Assembly: GCA_021568835.1 (NCBI GenBank)
Contig: JAKGSH010000010.1
Location: 1,054,001-1,118,000, forward strand
Source: Streptomyces sp. Tue 6430
GTDB taxonomy: Bacteria; Actinomycetota; Actinomycetes; Streptomycetales; Streptomycetaceae
DNA: 64,000 nt
Reading direction: 5' to 3'
Position numbers and translations under genes: made by a program. Below are positions 40,706 through 49,524 of this stretch, in pieces (the stretch's first letter is position 1; every line of letters starts with the position of its first letter). The notes beneath the pieces were generated by a model. It saw nothing but the letters and a program-made list of their open reading frames with translations, was not told where the DNA came from and searched no databases.

Positions 40706-41709
40706 ATGGCATCGACCGCCTGCATGCCCTCGGTCCCGGCGCCCGAGGACGTCACCGGCCTCCGCGACCGGGCCCGCGGCGCGCTGCTCGGCCTGGCCGT
40801 GGGAGACGCCCTCGGCGCGCCGGCCGAGAACCTCAAGCCGTCCGAGATCCGCGCCCGCTGGGGCCGGGTCACGGGCTACGTCACCGACCAGCCGGCCGGC
40901 ACCGACGACACCGAGTACGCGATCTTCTCGGGGCTCCTGCTGGCCCGGCACGGCTCGGCGCTGACCCCCGCCGACGTGGAAACGGCCTGGCACCGGTGGA
41001 TCGCCGACCGCCACGAGGGCCCCTTCCGCGGGGCGGGTTTCAGCGAACGCGGCACCCTGGAGAACCTCCGCCGAGGCCTGGCCGCCCCCGTCTCCGCCCA
41101 GCACCGGCACGCCTGGAGCGACGGTCTCGCGATGCGCGCGGCCCCCTTCGGCGTCTTCGCCGCGGGCCGCCCGGCCGAGGCCGCCCGCCTGGTCGCCGTC
41201 GACGGCTCGGTGAGCCACGACGGCGAGGGCATCCACGGCGGCCGGGCGGTCGCGGCGGGTGTCGCGGCCGCGATGGCGGGAGCGCCGCCGGTCGCCGTGG
41301 TCGCCGCCGCCCTGGCCGTGATCCCCGACGACTCCTGGACGGCCCGCTCGCTGCGCCGCGCGGTCGCGGTCGCCCACCGCGGCGAACGCGCCGTCCGCTC
41401 CGCCGTCGTCATCGGCGGCTACCCCTGGACCGACCTGGCCCCCGAGGCGGTCGCCCTCGCGTTCGGCGCCTACGCGGCGGCCGACGGCGACTTCACCCGG
41501 GCCGTCCTCACCGCCGTCAACATGGGCCGCGACGCCGACACGACGGCCGCGGTGGCGGGCGCCCTGGCCGGCGCCGGCCAGGGCGTCTCGGCGATCCCCC
41601 GGACTGGGCGGCCGCCATCGGTCCGGCCCGCGGCAGCTGCCTCCCCTCGGTCCGCGGCCACCACGTCCTGGACGTGGCCGACCTCCTCACCCCGGCGATG
41701 ACCGCATGA
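40706..41709 (+). CDS. ADP-ribosylglycohydrolase family protein 1 (one apparent frameshift)
   Basis: 334 aa from ATG 40706 with GGAGGG/AAGG upstream, after adding one C at 41596-41600, which joins VSAIP to PDWAAAIGPARGSC. The DraG/ARH fold motifs are intact: GLAVGDALGAPAEN near residue 30, the metal-binding Asp pair in GTDDTEYA near 70, and the C-terminal DxDT in NMGRDADTTAAVAGALAGA near 278. It should bind two Mg ions and cleave an ADP-ribosyl or related N/O-glycosidic bond. First gene of a coupled operon; its stop overlaps the next start (ATGA). Confidence 0.88.
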
Positions 41710-43274
41710 GGCCGCCGGGGCCGTGGGACGAGGGTGCGGCGGGCGGCCCGGTGGCCCTGGCGCCGGCCGCGGACGTCGCCCCCGCGGGCGGCACCATCAC
41801 GGCGGAACCGCCCCCACCCGCGACGGACCCGCTGGACACCGGCGGCCGCACCCCCACCGCGACCGGCCCGGCGGACCTCACCGGCCGCACCACCACGGCC
41901 GAGCCGACGGAACCCGCGACCACCGACGGCGACAGCGACAGCGGCGACACCGATGCCGATGCCGATGTCATGGAGGCCGCGGACGCCACGGCCACGGCCG
42001 AGTCGAGCGGGCCCGCGGCGGTCATCGGCGAGGCCCCCTCGCCGGCGCCACCCGCACCCGGCGGCCGTGCCCGCACGGGCGGTAGAGGCGGCACGGGCAG
42101 CACAGGCAGCACGGGCGGGAAACGCTCATCGGCCGAGGACGTGGTCGGGGCCGGACCGGCCCCGCGCCGGACCGAGGGCCTCCTCCTCGGCCTCGCCGCG
42201 GGCGACGCCGCCGGCTGGCCCGCCGCCCGTCACCGCGCCGCCCGCATGCCGGAGTGGACCCGTCGCCTCACCCGCGAACTGGACACCTTCGCCGAGCAGA
42301 ACGCGACGACGACCCTCCCCGTCCCCATCGCCCTGAACCAGTCCCCCGAACCCCTCCGCCTGGGCCCGTCCGACGACGCCGAGTGGGCGGCCTTCGCCGC
42401 GGAGGCGCTCCTGCGGGCGGGCGACGACACCGTCCTCGGCGACCTCAGCCGTCAGCGCCGTGCGCGCGCCGCCATCGACCTCACCTGGAACGCCGTCGCC
42501 AGTGAGGTCGCGGCCGCGGCGGAGCGCGCGCCCGAGGCGGAGTCGGCCGTGCTCCCCCTGCGCGCCCGCATCTCGGTCCGGGCGGGCCTCGGCAACCTGG
42601 CCACCGGCCTGCGCCCGCCCGCCACCCGCCACGACAACCCGCACTACTTCGACGACGCGGCCTGCGTCCGCGCCTGTGTGCTCGCGGTGGCCCACCCCGG
42701 CGACCCCCGACTCGCCGCCGAACTGGCCGAGTTCGACGCCCGCTACACGCAGGACGGCGACGGCGTGCACGGCGCCCGCGCGATGGCGGCGGCCCTCTCC
42801 CTGGCCCTGGCCGGCGCGGACACCGGGGCCTGCGTGGCCGCGGCACTCGCCGAACTCCCCGAGGAGACGGAGATCGGCCGCAACGCCCGTCACGCGCTCG
42901 CCCTCGCACGGGCCGCGGAGAGCACGTTCGCGCTGGTGCCGCTGCTGGAGCACCAGATCGTCGACCACGTCTACAGCTACGGCGTCGCCGCCGCCGAGAC
43001 CGTGCCGGTCGCCCTCGCCCTGGCCGTCGCGTCGGACGGGCGGGTCGCGGAGGCCGTACCGGCGGCGGCCTGCCTGTCGCGGGTCGCGGACTCCGCCCCC
43101 GCACTCGCGGGGGCGCTGACCGGGGCGCTGGGCGGCGCCGCGTCGATCCCGGCGACCTGGCGCGCCGCCTGCCGCACCCTCTCCGGCTGCGCCCTGCCCC
43201 GCCTCACCGGTACCGACCTGGTGGAACTCGCCGAACTGCTGGAAGCCGCGCAACCGGCCGCACCAGGAGGATGA
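41706..43274 (+). CDS. ADP-ribosylglycohydrolase family protein 2, probably degenerate
   Basis: 522 aa. The first 150 residues are disordered, rich in Pro, Thr, Asp and Gly (SGDTDADADV; TGGRGGTGSTGSTGG). The fold then begins with LLLGLAAGDAAGWP and an Asp pair in PSDDAEWAAF. The C-terminal metal motif, normally DxDS/T, is replaced by SRVADSAPALAGALTGALGG, which loses one Asp. With altered metal ligands it may have lost activity and serve as a partner or regulator of its neighbours. Overlaps both adjacent genes (ATGA upstream; a downstream ATG at 43271). Confidence 0.78.
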   Translation: MRPPGPWDEGAAGGPVALAPAADVAPAGGTITAEPPPPATDPLDTGGRTPTATGPADLTGRTTTAEPTEPATTDGDSDSGDTDADADVMEAADATATAESSGPAAVIGEAPSPAPPAPGGRARTGGRGGTGSTGSTGGKRSSAEDVVGAGPAPRRTEGLLLGLAAGDAAGWPAARHRAARMPEWTRRLTRELDTFAEQNATTTLPVPIALNQSPEPLRLGPSDDAEWAAFAAEALLRAGDDTVLGDLSRQRRARAAIDLTWNAVASEVAAAAERAPEAESAVLPLRARISVRAGLGNLATGLRPPATRHDNPHYFDDAACVRACVLAVAHPGDPRLAAELAEFDARYTQDGDGVHGARAMAAALSLALAGADTGACVAAALAELPEETEIGRNARHALALARAAESTFALVPLLEHQIVDHVYSYGVAAAETVPVALALAVASDGRVAEAVPAAACLSRVADSAPALAGALTGALGGAASIPATWRAACRTLSGCALPRLTGTDLVELAELLEAAQPAAPGG

Positions 43275-43282
43275 TTCGGCCC

Positions 43283-44530
43283 ATGGCACCCAAAACAGAA
43301 GAAAGCGGCGGAAGGGACGGGGAAACTCCCGAGCGGCGGACCCCGTCGGGGCCGGCCCCGACGAGACGGGTCCTGACGAGACGGGCCCCGGAAGGCGGAA
43401 CGCTGGAGGAACGCGTCACGCGCGCCCTCGTCGGCGCGGCCGTCGGCGACGCCCTCGGCGGCCCGGTGGAGGGCTACTCCCCCGACCAGATCCGCCGGCG
43501 CCACGGCGGCCGCGTGCACGGCGTCGTCGGCCCCTGGAACGGCGACGACTGGCGCACGGCCCGCCCCATCGCCCCGTACCACAAGGGCGACGGCCACGTC
43601 ACCGACGACACCTTGATGACCCACGCGCTGATCAGGGTCTACACCACGGTCCGTGACCACCTGGACGCGTACGCGCTCGCCGGCCACCTGGTCCCCGACC
43701 TGATGACGAACCCGCGCTGGATCCCGGAGCTGGAAGCCGAGGCGCTCCCCCTGCAGCGCGTCTTCCTGGCGGAGAAGTGGCTGGTCGCCAGGCTCCACTA
43801 CGGCCATGTCGACCCGCGCGAGGCGGGCGTCGGCAACATCGTCAACTGCGGTGCGGCGATGTACATGGCCCCGGTGGGGCTGGTCAACGCGGCCGATCCG
43901 GCGGCCGCCTACGCCGAGGCGATCGACCTGGCGGGCGCCCACCAGTCCTCGTACGGCCGCGAGGCGGCGGGCGTCCTCGCGGCGGCGGTGGCCGCGGCCT
44001 GCGCACCCGGCGCGACGCCCGACTCGGTGGTGGCGGCGTGCCTGTCCCTGGCCAAGGACGGCACCCGGACCGCGATCGAGCGGGTCTGCGAAGTGGCCTC
44101 CCGCCACCAGGACTTCGAGTCGGCGCTGGCCCCGCTCCGGGAGGCGGTGGCGCCGTACGACACCGTCGGCCCCGACTACCGGCAGCCCTCCCTGGCCGCC
44201 CGCCGCCCCTCCCGCCTGCACGCCGTCGAGGAACTCCCCGTCGCCCTGGGCATGGTGGTGGTGGCCGGCGGCGACTACCGCCACGCCGTGCTGGGCTCGG
44301 TGAACTACGGTCGCGACTGCGACTCGATCGCGACGATGGCCGGCGCGGTGACCGGCGCCCTCGGTTCCCCCGTGCCGGACGAGTGGTCGAAGCGGGTCGC
44401 GGAGGCCAGCCGCCTGGACCTGTGGTCGCCGGCGACCGCCCTCGCCGGGGTCGCCCGGGAGATCTTCGACAAGGACGTCCACCGCCGCCGGGCGCACGAG
44501 CGGGCGTTCGCCGCCCTCGGGGGCCGGTGA
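43283..44530 (+). CDS. ADP-ribosylglycohydrolase family protein 3
   Basis: 415 aa from ATG 43283. AGGAGG at 43265-43270 abuts another in-frame ATG at 43271, which overlaps the previous stop; the later ATG has the more workable spacing. Motifs are intact: VGAAVGDALGGPVEGY, HVTDDTLMTHAL and NYGRDCDSIATMAGAVTGALG. It is longer than protein 1 in the middle (NPRWIPELEAEALPLQRVF), resembling other large Streptomyces members. Likely a metal-dependent glycohydrolase in the cytosol; the substrate (protein, nucleic acid or small molecule) is unknown. Confidence 0.88.
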   Translation: MAPKTEESGGRDGETPERRTPSGPAPTRRVLTRRAPEGGTLEERVTRALVGAAVGDALGGPVEGYSPDQIRRRHGGRVHGVVGPWNGDDWRTARPIAPYHKGDGHVTDDTLMTHALIRVYTTVRDHLDAYALAGHLVPDLMTNPRWIPELEAEALPLQRVFLAEKWLVARLHYGHVDPREAGVGNIVNCGAAMYMAPVGLVNAADPAAAYAEAIDLAGAHQSSYGREAAGVLAAAVAAACAPGATPDSVVAACLSLAKDGTRTAIERVCEVASRHQDFESALAPLREAVAPYDTVGPDYRQPSLAARRPSRLHAVEELPVALGMVVVAGGDYRHAVLGSVNYGRDCDSIATMAGAVTGALGSPVPDEWSKRVAEASRLDLWSPATALAGVAREIFDKDVHRRRAHERAFAALGGR

Positions 44531-45900
44531 TGCTCCGCCTGACCTGGGTCCAGCCCGAGGACCTCGTCGGCCACGAACTGCGACAGGCCGCCCAGGACGG
44601 CCGCGAACCCTCGGCGGTCGCGGCCCGCTGGCGGGCGGCGGGCGGGTGGGCGGCACCGGAGCGGGCCGGCGCGTCGCCCCGGCGCGCGTCCCGCTACCTG
44701 CGCCTGCTGGCGGAGGACCTGCTGGACGAACTGGCGGACCTGCCGAGCGCCTTGGCGGAGGACGAGCCGACGGACCTCCCGGCCATCAGGGCCGCCTGTC
44801 CGGCGTGGCCCGCCGGTCCCGCGGGCGGGCGCGGCCCGGCCCCCGACCCGGCCGGCCTGGAAGCCGCCTGGCTCGGCCGGGCCGTCGGCTGCCTCCTGGG
44901 CAAACCCGTGGAGAAACTCCCCCTCGACGCCGTCCGCGCCCTGGCCGGCGCCACCGGCAACTGGCCCCTGAACAGCTACTTCACGGCCCGGGGCGTCCCG
45001 CGGGACCTGCTGGAGGCGCACCCCTGGAACCGCCGCTCGGCGCCCACCTCCCTCGCCGAGAACATCGACGGCATGCCCGAGGACGACGACCTCGACTACC
45101 CCCTGCTCAACCTGATCCTGCTCCGGCGTCACGGCAGAACCTTCACCACCGCCGACGTGGCACGCCTGTGGCTGGACGAACTCCCCGCCGGGCGCACCTT
45201 CACGGCCGAACGCGTCGCCTACCGCAACCTCCTCTGCGGCGTCGAACCCCCGCTCACCGCCCGCCACCGCAACCCCTTCCGCGAGTGGATCGGCGCGCTG
45301 ATCCGCGCCGACGTCCACGGCTGGACCAACCCCGGTGACCCGGCCGCCGCCGCCGAGCAGGCGCACCGCGACGCCACCCTCACCCACACCGCGAACGGCG
45401 TCTACGCGGCGATGTTAACGGCGGCCGCCATCGCCGCCGCCGCGACGGGCGGGCACGACGTCCACGCCTGTCTGCGCACCGGCCTCACCGTGGTCCCGCC
45501 CCGTTCCCGGCTGTCCCGGGCCGTCACCCACGCGATCGGACTCGCCCGCGAGCACACCGACTTCGACACGGTCGTGGACGAACTCCACGCCGTGCACGGC
45601 GCGACCCACCACTGGGTCCACGCCGTCCCCAACACCGCCCTGATCGCCGCCGCCCTCACCCACGCCGACGGCGACTTCACCGGCTCCGTCTGCCGCGCCG
45701 TGTCCGGCGGCCTGGACACCGACTCCACCGGCGCCACCGCCGGCGGCATCGCCGCGCTGCTCGCCGGCGACCCGGCCGCCCTCCCCGAGCGCTGGACGGC
45801 CCCGCTCAAGAACCGACTGGCCACCTCCGTCGCCGACTTCGACGGCACCGGATTCGACACCCTCGCCCACCTCACCCACCGGGAGGCTGCACGCCCATGA
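44530..45900 (+). CDS. ADP-ribosylglycohydrolase family protein 4, contains a TTA codon
   Basis: 456 aa from ATG 44530, which overlaps the previous stop by one base (TGATG). About 110 N-terminal residues of unknown type precede the fold (LGRAVGCLLGKPVEKL). An acidic DDDLDYPLLNLILL takes the place of TDDT, and the C-terminal metal motif is intact (SGGLDTDSTGATAGG). Leu at 45415-45417 is TTA, the codon read by the bldA tRNA in Streptomyces. This is rare and usually marks development-dependent translation. Overlaps the next small gene by four bases. Confidence 0.88.
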   Translation: MLRLTWVQPEDLVGHELRQAAQDGREPSAVAARWRAAGGWAAPERAGASPRRASRYLRLLAEDLLDELADLPSALAEDEPTDLPAIRAACPAWPAGPAGGRGPAPDPAGLEAAWLGRAVGCLLGKPVEKLPLDAVRALAGATGNWPLNSYFTARGVPRDLLEAHPWNRRSAPTSLAENIDGMPEDDDLDYPLLNLILLRRHGRTFTTADVARLWLDELPAGRTFTAERVAYRNLLCGVEPPLTARHRNPFREWIGALIRADVHGWTNPGDPAAAAEQAHRDATLTHTANGVYAAMLTAAAIAAAATGGHDVHACLRTGLTVVPPRSRLSRAVTHAIGLAREHTDFDTVVDELHAVHGATHHWVHAVPNTALIAAALTHADGDFTGSVCRAVSGGLDTDSTGATAGGIAALLAGDPAALPERWTAPLKNRLATSVADFDGTGFDTLAHLTHREAARP

Positions 45901-46255
45901 CCGACATCGTCGTGCCCGGCAGCACGCACACGGGCCCCGTCGCCCACGCCGAGAAGGCCCCGCCGCGCCAGGAGACCGCGGCGGGACGGGAGTTCCGCAC
46001 GATCCCCGACGGCGGGAGCGCCCGCCGAGCCGTCGCCCCCGCCCCGGCCCGCCCCCGGCCCCGGCCCCGGCCCAACTCCAGTCCCTGTTCCTGCCCCAGC
46101 CCCAGCCCCTGCAGCCCGGACTCCTCCTCGCGGCCGATCGGTCGGTGCCCGACGGACACGAGGCCGCCGCCGCGGCGTCGCCGTCGGTCCACCGGCCGGG
46201 CGCCTCCGCGTCGACGCCGTACCGCCCCGGAACCGAGGAGCGGCACACGTCATGA
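45897..46255 (+). CDS. Small Pro/Ala-rich protein of unknown function (one apparent frameshift)
   Basis: The start ATG 45897 overlaps the upstream stop, and the stop 46253-46255 overlaps the CoA-transferase ATG. Both overlaps make sense only if this is one gene. The two halves are in different frames and join if one C is added in the C-rich stretch 46048-46056, giving 119 aa. It begins MTDIVVPGSTHTGPVAHAEK, has an Ala-Pro repeat in the middle, then AQLQSLFLPQPQPLQPGLLL and a disordered tail. I do not recognise it. It may be a small operon-specific protein or the remnant of a larger gene. Confidence 0.5.
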
Positions 46256-47478
46256 CCGGACCGGGCAACACCCGCACCGCGGCCGGGACGGCCGGCGCGC
46301 CCCTCACCGGCCTGCGCGTCCTCGACCTGGCCACCCTCTTCGCCGGCCCCCTCGCCGCCACCATGCTCGGCGACTTCGGCGCGGAGGTCATCAAGGTCGA
46401 GCACCCGTCGAGACCCGACCCGTCCCGGGGCCACGGCCCCTCGAAGAACGGCGTCGGCCTGTGGTGGAAACTCCTCGGCCGCAACAAGCGCGCCATCACC
46501 CTGGACCTGTCCAGACCCGGCGGCCGCGCCACCCTGCTCCGCCTCGCCGCCGGCGCCGACGTGATCATCGAGAACTTCCGCCCCGGCACCCTGGAGAAGT
46601 GGGACCTCGGCTGGGAGGAGCTGTCGGCGGCCAACCCCCGGCTGGTCCTCACCCGCGTCACCGGCTTCGGCCAGTTCGGCCCGTACGCCCACCGCCCCGG
46701 CTTCGGCACCCTCGCCGAGGCGATGAGCGGCTTCGCCGCCCTCACCGGCGAACCCGACGCGCCCCCGACCCTGCCGCCGTTCGGCCTCGCCGACTCCATC
46801 GCGGCGCTCGCCACGTCGTACGCCGTCATGACGGCCCTCGCCGCCCGCGACCGCACGGGCGAGGGCCAGGTCGTCGACATGGCCATCATCGAACCGATCC
46901 TGACCGTCCTCGGCCCGCAGCCCCTCTGGTACGACCAGCTCGGATACGTCCAGGAGCGCACCGGGAACCGCTCCGCGAACAACGCCCCGCGCAACACCTA
47001 CCGCACGGCCGACGGCACCTGGGTCGCCGTGTCCACGTCGGCCCAGTCGGTGGCGGAGCGGGTGGTGCGGCTGGTCGGCCGCCCCGACCTGATCGACGAG
47101 CCCTGGTTCGTGACGGGCGCCGGACGGGCCGCCCACGCCGACGTCCTCGACACGGCGGTCGGCACCTGGATCGCCGCCCGCAGCCGTACCGACGTCCTCG
47201 CCGCCTTCGAGAAGGCGGAAGCGGCCGTCGCCCCGGTCCAGGACGTGCGGGACGTGCTGACCGACCCCCAATACCAGGCCCTCGACACCGTCACCACGGT
47301 CGACGACCCCGAACTGGGCCCGATCCGCATGCAGAACGTCCTCTTCCGCCTCTCCGCCACCCCCGGCGCGATCCGCTGGAGCGGACGCCCGCACGGCGCG
47401 GACACCGAGGCGGTCCTCACCGAACTGGGCCTCACCCCGGCCGACCTGGAGGCCCTGCGGACGGAGGGCGTCCTGTGA
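46252..47478 (+). CDS. CaiB/BaiF-family (class III) CoA-transferase
   Basis: 408 aa, ATG 46252. Family motifs: LRVLDLATLFAGPLAATMLGDFGAEVIKVE, with the catalytic-type Asp further on in VVDMAIIEPI, and IIENFRPGTLEKW. It moves CoA between carboxylic acids through an acyl-enzyme. The next gene encodes a CitE-like lyase and overlaps by four bases (GTGA), so the pair probably activates and then cleaves an acid such as a malate or citramalate derivative. That is inference from context. Confidence 0.92.
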   Translation: MTGPGNTRTAAGTAGAPLTGLRVLDLATLFAGPLAATMLGDFGAEVIKVEHPSRPDPSRGHGPSKNGVGLWWKLLGRNKRAITLDLSRPGGRATLLRLAAGADVIIENFRPGTLEKWDLGWEELSAANPRLVLTRVTGFGQFGPYAHRPGFGTLAEAMSGFAALTGEPDAPPTLPPFGLADSIAALATSYAVMTALAARDRTGEGQVVDMAIIEPILTVLGPQPLWYDQLGYVQERTGNRSANNAPRNTYRTADGTWVAVSTSAQSVAERVVRLVGRPDLIDEPWFVTGAGRAAHADVLDTAVGTWIAARSRTDVLAAFEKAEAAVAPVQDVRDVLTDPQYQALDTVTTVDDPELGPIRMQNVLFRLSATPGAIRWSGRPHGADTEAVLTELGLTPADLEALRTEGVL

Positions 47479-48296
47479 CCTTCCCGCTCACCTGGCTCTA
47501 CGTCCCCGGCGACCGCCCGCACATCGTCGCCAAGGCCCTGCGCTGCGGGGCGGACGTCGTCGTGATCGACCTGGAGGACGCGGTCGCCCCCGACCGCAAG
47601 GAGTACGCCCGCGAGGCCACCGCCGAGCTGCTCTCCGAGGAGCAGCCGGTTCCGGTCCACGTCCGGGTCAACGCCCTGGACGGGCCCCTCGCCACCCCCG
47701 ATCTCCGGGCGGTGGCGGCCCTCCCCGGCGTCCACGGCCTCCGCCTGCCCAAGGTGACCTCGCCCGCCCAGATCACCCGGATCGCCGGCCGCGTCGCGGA
47801 ACACGGCCCGCGCCCGCTGTACGCCCTGCTGGAAACGGCTCTCGGCGTCGAACACGCCTACGCCATCGCCGCCGCGCACCCCGACCTGCGCGGCATCTCC
47901 CTGGGCGAGTCCGATCTGCGGGCCGACCTCGGCGTGCGGGCGGACGCGGGACTCGACTGGTCCCGCTCCCGGGTGATCGTCGCCGCGCGGGCGGCGGGCC
48001 TGGCCCCGCCGCCGCAGTCGGTGCACCCCGACATCCGCGACCTCGAAGGCCTGGCGTCCTCCTGTGCGCACGGTCGCGGCCTGGGTTTCCTGGGCCGGTC
48101 GGCGATCCATCCCCGCCAGCTCCCGATCATCGAACGGGCCTACCTCCCCACGCAGCGGGAGATCGAGGAGGCCGAGACGATCGTGAAGGCGGCGGCGGCC
48201 GAGCCGGGCGCCCAGGCCCTGCCGGACGGCCGGTTCGTCGACGCGGCGGTGGTGGCGACGGCCCGGCGGACGCTGTCGCTGGCCCGGCGTACCTGA
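47475..48296 (+). CDS. HpcH/HpaI (CitE-like) CoA ester lyase
   Basis: 273 aa from GTG 47475. The beta/alpha barrel motifs of malyl- or citramalyl-CoA lyases are clear: LYVPGDRPHIVAKAL, the metal-binding VVIDLEDAVAPDRK, RVNALDG, ALLETALGVEHAYAIA and LGESDLRADLGV. It would cleave a 3-hydroxyacyl-CoA to acetyl-CoA or propionyl-CoA and a keto acid. It is the last gene of the operon, followed by a strong terminator. Confidence 0.92.
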   Translation: MTFPLTWLYVPGDRPHIVAKALRCGADVVVIDLEDAVAPDRKEYAREATAELLSEEQPVPVHVRVNALDGPLATPDLRAVAALPGVHGLRLPKVTSPAQITRIAGRVAEHGPRPLYALLETALGVEHAYAIAAAHPDLRGISLGESDLRADLGVRADAGLDWSRSRVIVAARAAGLAPPPQSVHPDIRDLEGLASSCAHGRGLGFLGRSAIHPRQLPIIERAYLPTQREIEEAETIVKAAAAEPGAQALPDGRFVDAAVVATARRTLSLARRT

Positions 48297-48321
48297 GCCG
48301 TCCGTACCCGAGCCGTCGTAC

Positions 48322-48360
48322 ACGACGAGGGCGCCCGGAGATCCCGGGCGCCCTCGTCGT
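48322..48360. terminator. Bidirectional terminator between the lyase gene and lgt
   Basis: A perfect 17-bp stem (48322-48338 with 48344-48360) with a 5-nt loop lies between the two convergent genes. Confidence 0.9.
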
Positions 48361-48374
48361 CGTGGAAGTCGCCG

Positions 48375-49442
48375 TCAGCTCTTCTTGCCCGCCGAGCCGG
48401 ACTCGGCGGCGTCCTTCGGCCGGTCCCCTGCCTCGCCCTTGCCGTCCTCGCCGTCCTTGTCGGCCCGGTCGGGCTCGTCGGCCGTCGTCCCGGCCTTGCC
48501 TTCGTCGCCGGCCTTCGCGGACTCGGTCTTCACGGACTCGACCTTCGCGGAGTCGGTCTTCTCCCCCGCCGCGGCTCCGTCCTCGGCTTCGGAGCCGGGG
48601 GTGGCCGAGCCGTCGGTGGGGTCGTCCGCGCCCGGTTCCACCACGGCCTCCCGTCCCGGCCGCTTCCTGGCCGAGATCACGAGGTACACCACGGCCAGCA
48701 GGAACACGACGAGCGCGGTCCAGTTGTTCAGCCGCAGACCGAGGATGTGGTGGGCGTCGTCGACGCGCATGTACTCGATCCAGAAGCGGCCGGCGCAGTA
48801 CGCGGCGACGTACAGGGCGAACGCCCGTCCGTGACCCAGCTTGAAGCGGCGGTCGGCCCAGATGACGAGGAGGGCGACGCCGACGCACCACAGCGACTCG
48901 TACAGGAACGTCGGGTGGTAGTAGCCCGGGACCCGGCCGTCCAGGGAGGAGGTGATGTGCAGGGCCCACGGCAGGTCGGTCTCCTTGCCGTACAGCTCCT
49001 GGTTGAACCAGTTGCCCCAGCGGCCGATCGCCTGCGCGAGGGCGATGCCCGGCGCGATGGCGTCGGCGTACGCGGGCAGCGGAATGCCCCGGTGGCGGCA
49101 GCCGATCCAGGCGCCCACCGCGCCGAGCGCGATCGCGCCCCAGATGCCGAGGCCGCCCTCCCAGATCTTGAAGGCGTCCACCCAGTCGCGGCCCTCGCTG
49201 AAGTACAGCTCGTAGTCCGTGATCACGTGGTAGAGCCGGCCGCCGATCAGGCCGAAGGGCACGGCCCAGACGGCGATGTCGGCCACCGTGCCGGCCCGCC
49301 CGCCCCGGGCGATCCAGCGCTTGTTGCCGAGCCAGACGGCGACGAAGACACCGATGATGATGCAGAAGGCGTAGCCGCGCAGCGGAATGGGGCCGAGGTG
49401 GATCACTCCGCGCGACGGGCTGGGAATGTAGGCAAGTTCCAT
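48375..49442 (-). CDS. lgt: Prolipoprotein diacylglyceryl transferase
   Basis: 355 aa, ATG 49442. Seven membrane segments and the Lgt signature (IGRWGNWFNQELYG, near residue 140-155) identify it. It attaches diacylglycerol from phosphatidylglycerol to the lipobox Cys of prolipoproteins, such as LivK in this window. A charged, Glu/Lys/Asp-rich tail of about 80 residues after the last helix is typical of actinobacterial versions and faces the cytosol. Confidence 0.96.
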   Translation of the reverse strand: MELAYIPSPSRGVIHLGPIPLRGYAFCIIIGVFVAVWLGNKRWIARGGRAGTVADIAVWAVPFGLIGGRLYHVITDYELYFSEGRDWVDAFKIWEGGLGIWGAIALGAVGAWIGCRHRGIPLPAYADAIAPGIALAQAIGRWGNWFNQELYGKETDLPWALHITSSLDGRVPGYYHPTFLYESLWCVGVALLVIWADRRFKLGHGRAFALYVAAYCAGRFWIEYMRVDDAHHILGLRLNNWTALVVFLLAVVYLVISARKRPGREAVVEPGADDPTDGSATPGSEAEDGAAAGEKTDSAKVESVKTESAKAGDEGKAGTTADEPDRADKDGEDGKGEAGDRPKDAAESGSAGKKS

Positions 49443-49524
49443 GGCAGGGTCGACGCTACCGTGCCGGGCCGGGCCCACGGCGGGCAGCCCGGCTACGGCT
49501 CCATAACGGGCCGGTGAGCGGGGC

